Below, in pieces: positions 62,862-64,000 of a stretch of 64,000 nt of DNA. The stretch is taken from NCBI RefSeq assembly GCF_023375815.1, contig NZ_CP067412.1, positions 186,001-250,000 on the forward strand, given 5' to 3'. The notes under the pieces were generated by a model, which was given only the letters and a program-made list of their open reading frames with translations, searched no databases and was not told where the DNA came from. This DNA comes from Pseudomonas sp. HS6 (GTDB lineage Bacteria; Pseudomonadota; Gammaproteobacteria; Pseudomonadales; Pseudomonadaceae). The translations under genes were made by a program, and so were the position numbers. Position 1 is the first letter of the stretch; each line of letters opens with the position of its first letter.

Positions 62862-63362
62862 ATGCTCGGTCAATGGCGCACGTTCAAGGCTTTCACACTG
62901 CTCATGCTCCTGGGGATCAGCTTCTCGGGGCTCGGCGGCTGCGCCTCATGGTTCGCCGACGACACCCTCGACCCCGCCGTGCATCTGGTGAAAGTCGAAG
63001 TGGTGCGCGCCAAGTTGCTGGAGCAGAAATTCATCCTGCACTTTCGCATCGACAACCCCAACGACAGCGACCTGACCGTGCGCGGCCTGGAATACCGCGT
63101 GCATCTGTCCGACATGTTGTTGGCCGAGGGCGAGCATGAGCACTGGATCACGGTCGGCCCCAAAAGCAGTGCTTTCTATAAAGTGCCGATCCGCACCAAC
63201 CTGTGGCCGAAGGTCAAAGAGGTGGTGAAAATGCTGAAGAATCCGCACCAGCAGATTCCCTATCGCCTGCAGGGCGAGATGGAAACCGGTTTATTCATCG
63301 CCCACTACGTGCACCTGGAGCGCAATGGCGTGATAATCCCCGCCGATTTGATTACGGAGTGA
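62862..63362 (+). CDS. LEA14/WHy-domain lipoprotein
   Basis: A 166 aa lipoprotein with lipobox GLGGC (signal residues 1-26). One WHy/LEA type 2 domain covers about 35-160 ([40 protein letters not shown]). Bacterial members, such as those of Pseudomonas, protect against drying or stress in some cases. Ribosome site GGGAGTTAAACC. It lies between two SEC-C genes on the same strand with short gaps. Confidence 0.87.
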   Translation: MLGQWRTFKAFTLLMLLGISFSGLGGCASWFADDTLDPAVHLVKVEVVRAKLLEQKFILHFRIDNPNDSDLTVRGLEYRVHLSDMLLAEGEHEHWITVGPKSSAFYKVPIRTNLWPKVKEVVKMLKNPHQQIPYRLQGEMETGLFIAHYVHLERNGVIIPADLITE

Positions 63363-63367
63363 CCCCG

Positions 63368-63580
63368 ATGACCCAGCAACCTCATGTCCATGGCCCTGAC
63401 TGCAACCACGATCATGACCATCACCAGCATGATCACGATCATGACCACGGCCATGTGCACGGCCCGAACTGCGGCCACGCCCACCAGGAACCGGTGCGCA
63501 ACGCCCTGAAAGACGTTGGCCGCAACGACCCTTGCCCATGCGGCAACGGCAAGAAATTCAAGAAGTGCCACGGCGCTTGA
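63368..63580 (+). CDS. Small His-rich SEC-C metal-binding protein
   Basis: A 70 aa protein. Residues 6-40 are a run of His/Asp ([20 protein letters not shown] and [13 protein letters not shown]) resembling nickel or zinc storage tails. The C-terminus is a SEC-C motif with [17 protein letters not shown]. The HGPxC repeat occurs twice. It has no ribosome site stronger than GACCCCG and lies 5 bases after the lipoprotein stop, so it is probably in the same transcript. Confidence 0.85.
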   Translation: MTQQPHVHGPDCNHDHDHHQHDHDHDHGHVHGPNCGHAHQEPVRNALKDVGRNDPCPCGNGKKFKKCHGA

Positions 63581-63619
63581 TGTTTCAGGTAAATACTTTC
63601 TTCGCCTGATACACCACCA

Positions 63620-63701
63620 ATCGCGAGCAAGCTCGCTCCCACAGGGATCGCGTTCCGTCAGGAGCAACTCGGTCAAATGTGGGAGCTGGCTTGCCAGCGA
63701 T
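63620..63701. repeat. Chimeric REPIN
   Basis: The left REP has the GCGAGCAAGCTCGC arm type and the right REP the GCTGGCTTGCCAGC arm type, joined in inverted orientation by about 35 bases. The other four REPINs in the window are each of one type. Confidence 0.88.
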
Positions 63702-63725
63702 GGCGACGGCCCATTCAGCAAAGCC

Positions 63726-64000
63726 TTATCGGGCCGCCAGAATCTCAGCGCTACTGATCACCGTCGCATACTCCCCGTGCAGATTCCCCAGCGACATCCC
63801 GTGCACCTCTTCAGCCGAACGCGGCGTGCCGAAATAATCGGCCTTGTCGAAGGTAAAGCACGCATCCTCCGCCACCCACGTATCGAACCCCAGATTGCCC
63901 GCCGTGCGTGCCGTGGACTCCACTGAGTTGTTCGTCGCCACGCCGACGATCACCAGTTGCCCGATCCCCGCCTCACGCAACTTCACTTCAAGCCCCGTCG
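63726..64000 (-). CDS. Isochorismatase-family hydrolase (5' partial)
   Basis: C-terminal 91 or so residues of an isochorismatase-like cysteine hydrolase; the frame runs past the right edge, so the N-terminal Asp and Lys of the triad are not seen. The usual catalytic region is IVGVATNNSVESTARTAGNL: at the place of the nucleophile Cys (TDYCV in nicotinamidase) stands Ser. This TNNSVE variant is a known subgroup of the superfamily whose activity is unclear. It ends EYATVISSAEILAAR. Confidence 0.85.
   Translation of the reverse strand, partial: TGLEVKLREAGIGQLVIVGVATNNSVESTARTAGNLGFDTWVAEDACFTFDKADYFGTPRSAEEVHGMSLGNLHGEYATVISSAEILAAR

Noticed and set aside
7832..63701. CRISPR-like repeats
   Set aside because: The recurring GTGGGAGC units are isolated inverted REP pairs at gene ends, not regularly spaced direct repeats.
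1..64000. tRNA, rRNA, transposase or integrase genes
   Set aside because: None was seen on reading; no cloverleaf, IS ends or integrase motifs found. A tRNAscan run would settle the tRNA point.

Overview
This 64 kb window is an ordinary chromosomal stretch of a fluorescent-group Pseudomonas (P. fluorescens / P. koreensis-like). The signs are GC-rich third positions, a complete protocatechuate (pca) catabolic block with IclR-type PcaR control, OprM- and OprD-type outer membrane proteins, RapA, BraCDEFG, the tiny CcoM subunit, and five REP doublets (REPINs) of the GTGGGAGC type. No rRNA, tRNA, CRISPR, transposase or prophage was seen. The window opens inside an OprM-like efflux gene and closes inside an isochorismatase-family gene, so both end genes are partial.

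Layout. 0-3.8 kb: OprM-like efflux channel, OprD-family porin with an upstream PcaR-type box, and the trans-aconitate methyltransferase tam. 3.8-14.7 kb: on the minus strand, pcaR, pcaK, pcaI-J-F-H-G, a REPIN, then pcaT-B-D-C. Together they cover 4-hydroxybenzoate import, ring cleavage and conversion of protocatechuate to succinyl-CoA plus acetyl-CoA. Four PcaR-like operator sites can be read. 15-21.7 kb: a small conserved protein, a Pit phosphate transporter, a block of dispersed repeats, ccoM, a LysR regulator next to a RidA/class V aminotransferase pair, and a hydrophilic small protein. 21.9-30.2 kb: rapA, an MFS permease, a Cys-cluster protein, an MHYT-GGDEF-EAL c-di-GMP protein and a beta-hydroxyacid dehydrogenase. 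30.4-32.6 kb: an FtsZ/tubulin-superfamily protein of unknown role. 32.9-38.6 kb: a DUF2288 protein and the branched-chain amino acid ABC transporter braC-braDEFG.

38.7-41.2 kb: a bufferin-type RiPP locus, made of a DUF2282 precursor, a DUF692/MNIO enzyme, a DUF2063 partner and a DoxX protein, probably used in copper handling. 41.1-47.8 kb: a LysR/SDR divergent pair, a lipoprotein, an FAD oxidoreductase, a cysteine-synthase-family enzyme and nhaA. 48.0-49.6 kb: an S-type pyocin-like toxin with a colicin E3-type ribonuclease end, and two paralogous immunity genes in an AT-richer patch. 49.7-58.9 kb: glycine-zipper lipoprotein, pdxH, an OmpA protein with WPFG repeats and a histone H1-like tail, a serine hydrolase, an agarase-like glycosidase, dinG and a CopD-like membrane protein. 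59-64 kb: a collagen-like secreted protein with DUF1145, two OmpA lipoprotein paralogues whose Shine-Dalgarno sites both lie in hairpins, two SEC-C zinc-binding proteins around a LEA14-like lipoprotein, and the partial hydrolase.

The strongest leads are the chromosomal tubulin-like GTPase candidate, the bufferin locus, the E3-type toxin with duplicated immunity, the PcaR-box link of the porin to the pca regulon, and the matching SD-sequestering leaders of the two OmpA genes. All functions were read from sequence by eye. No database search was run.
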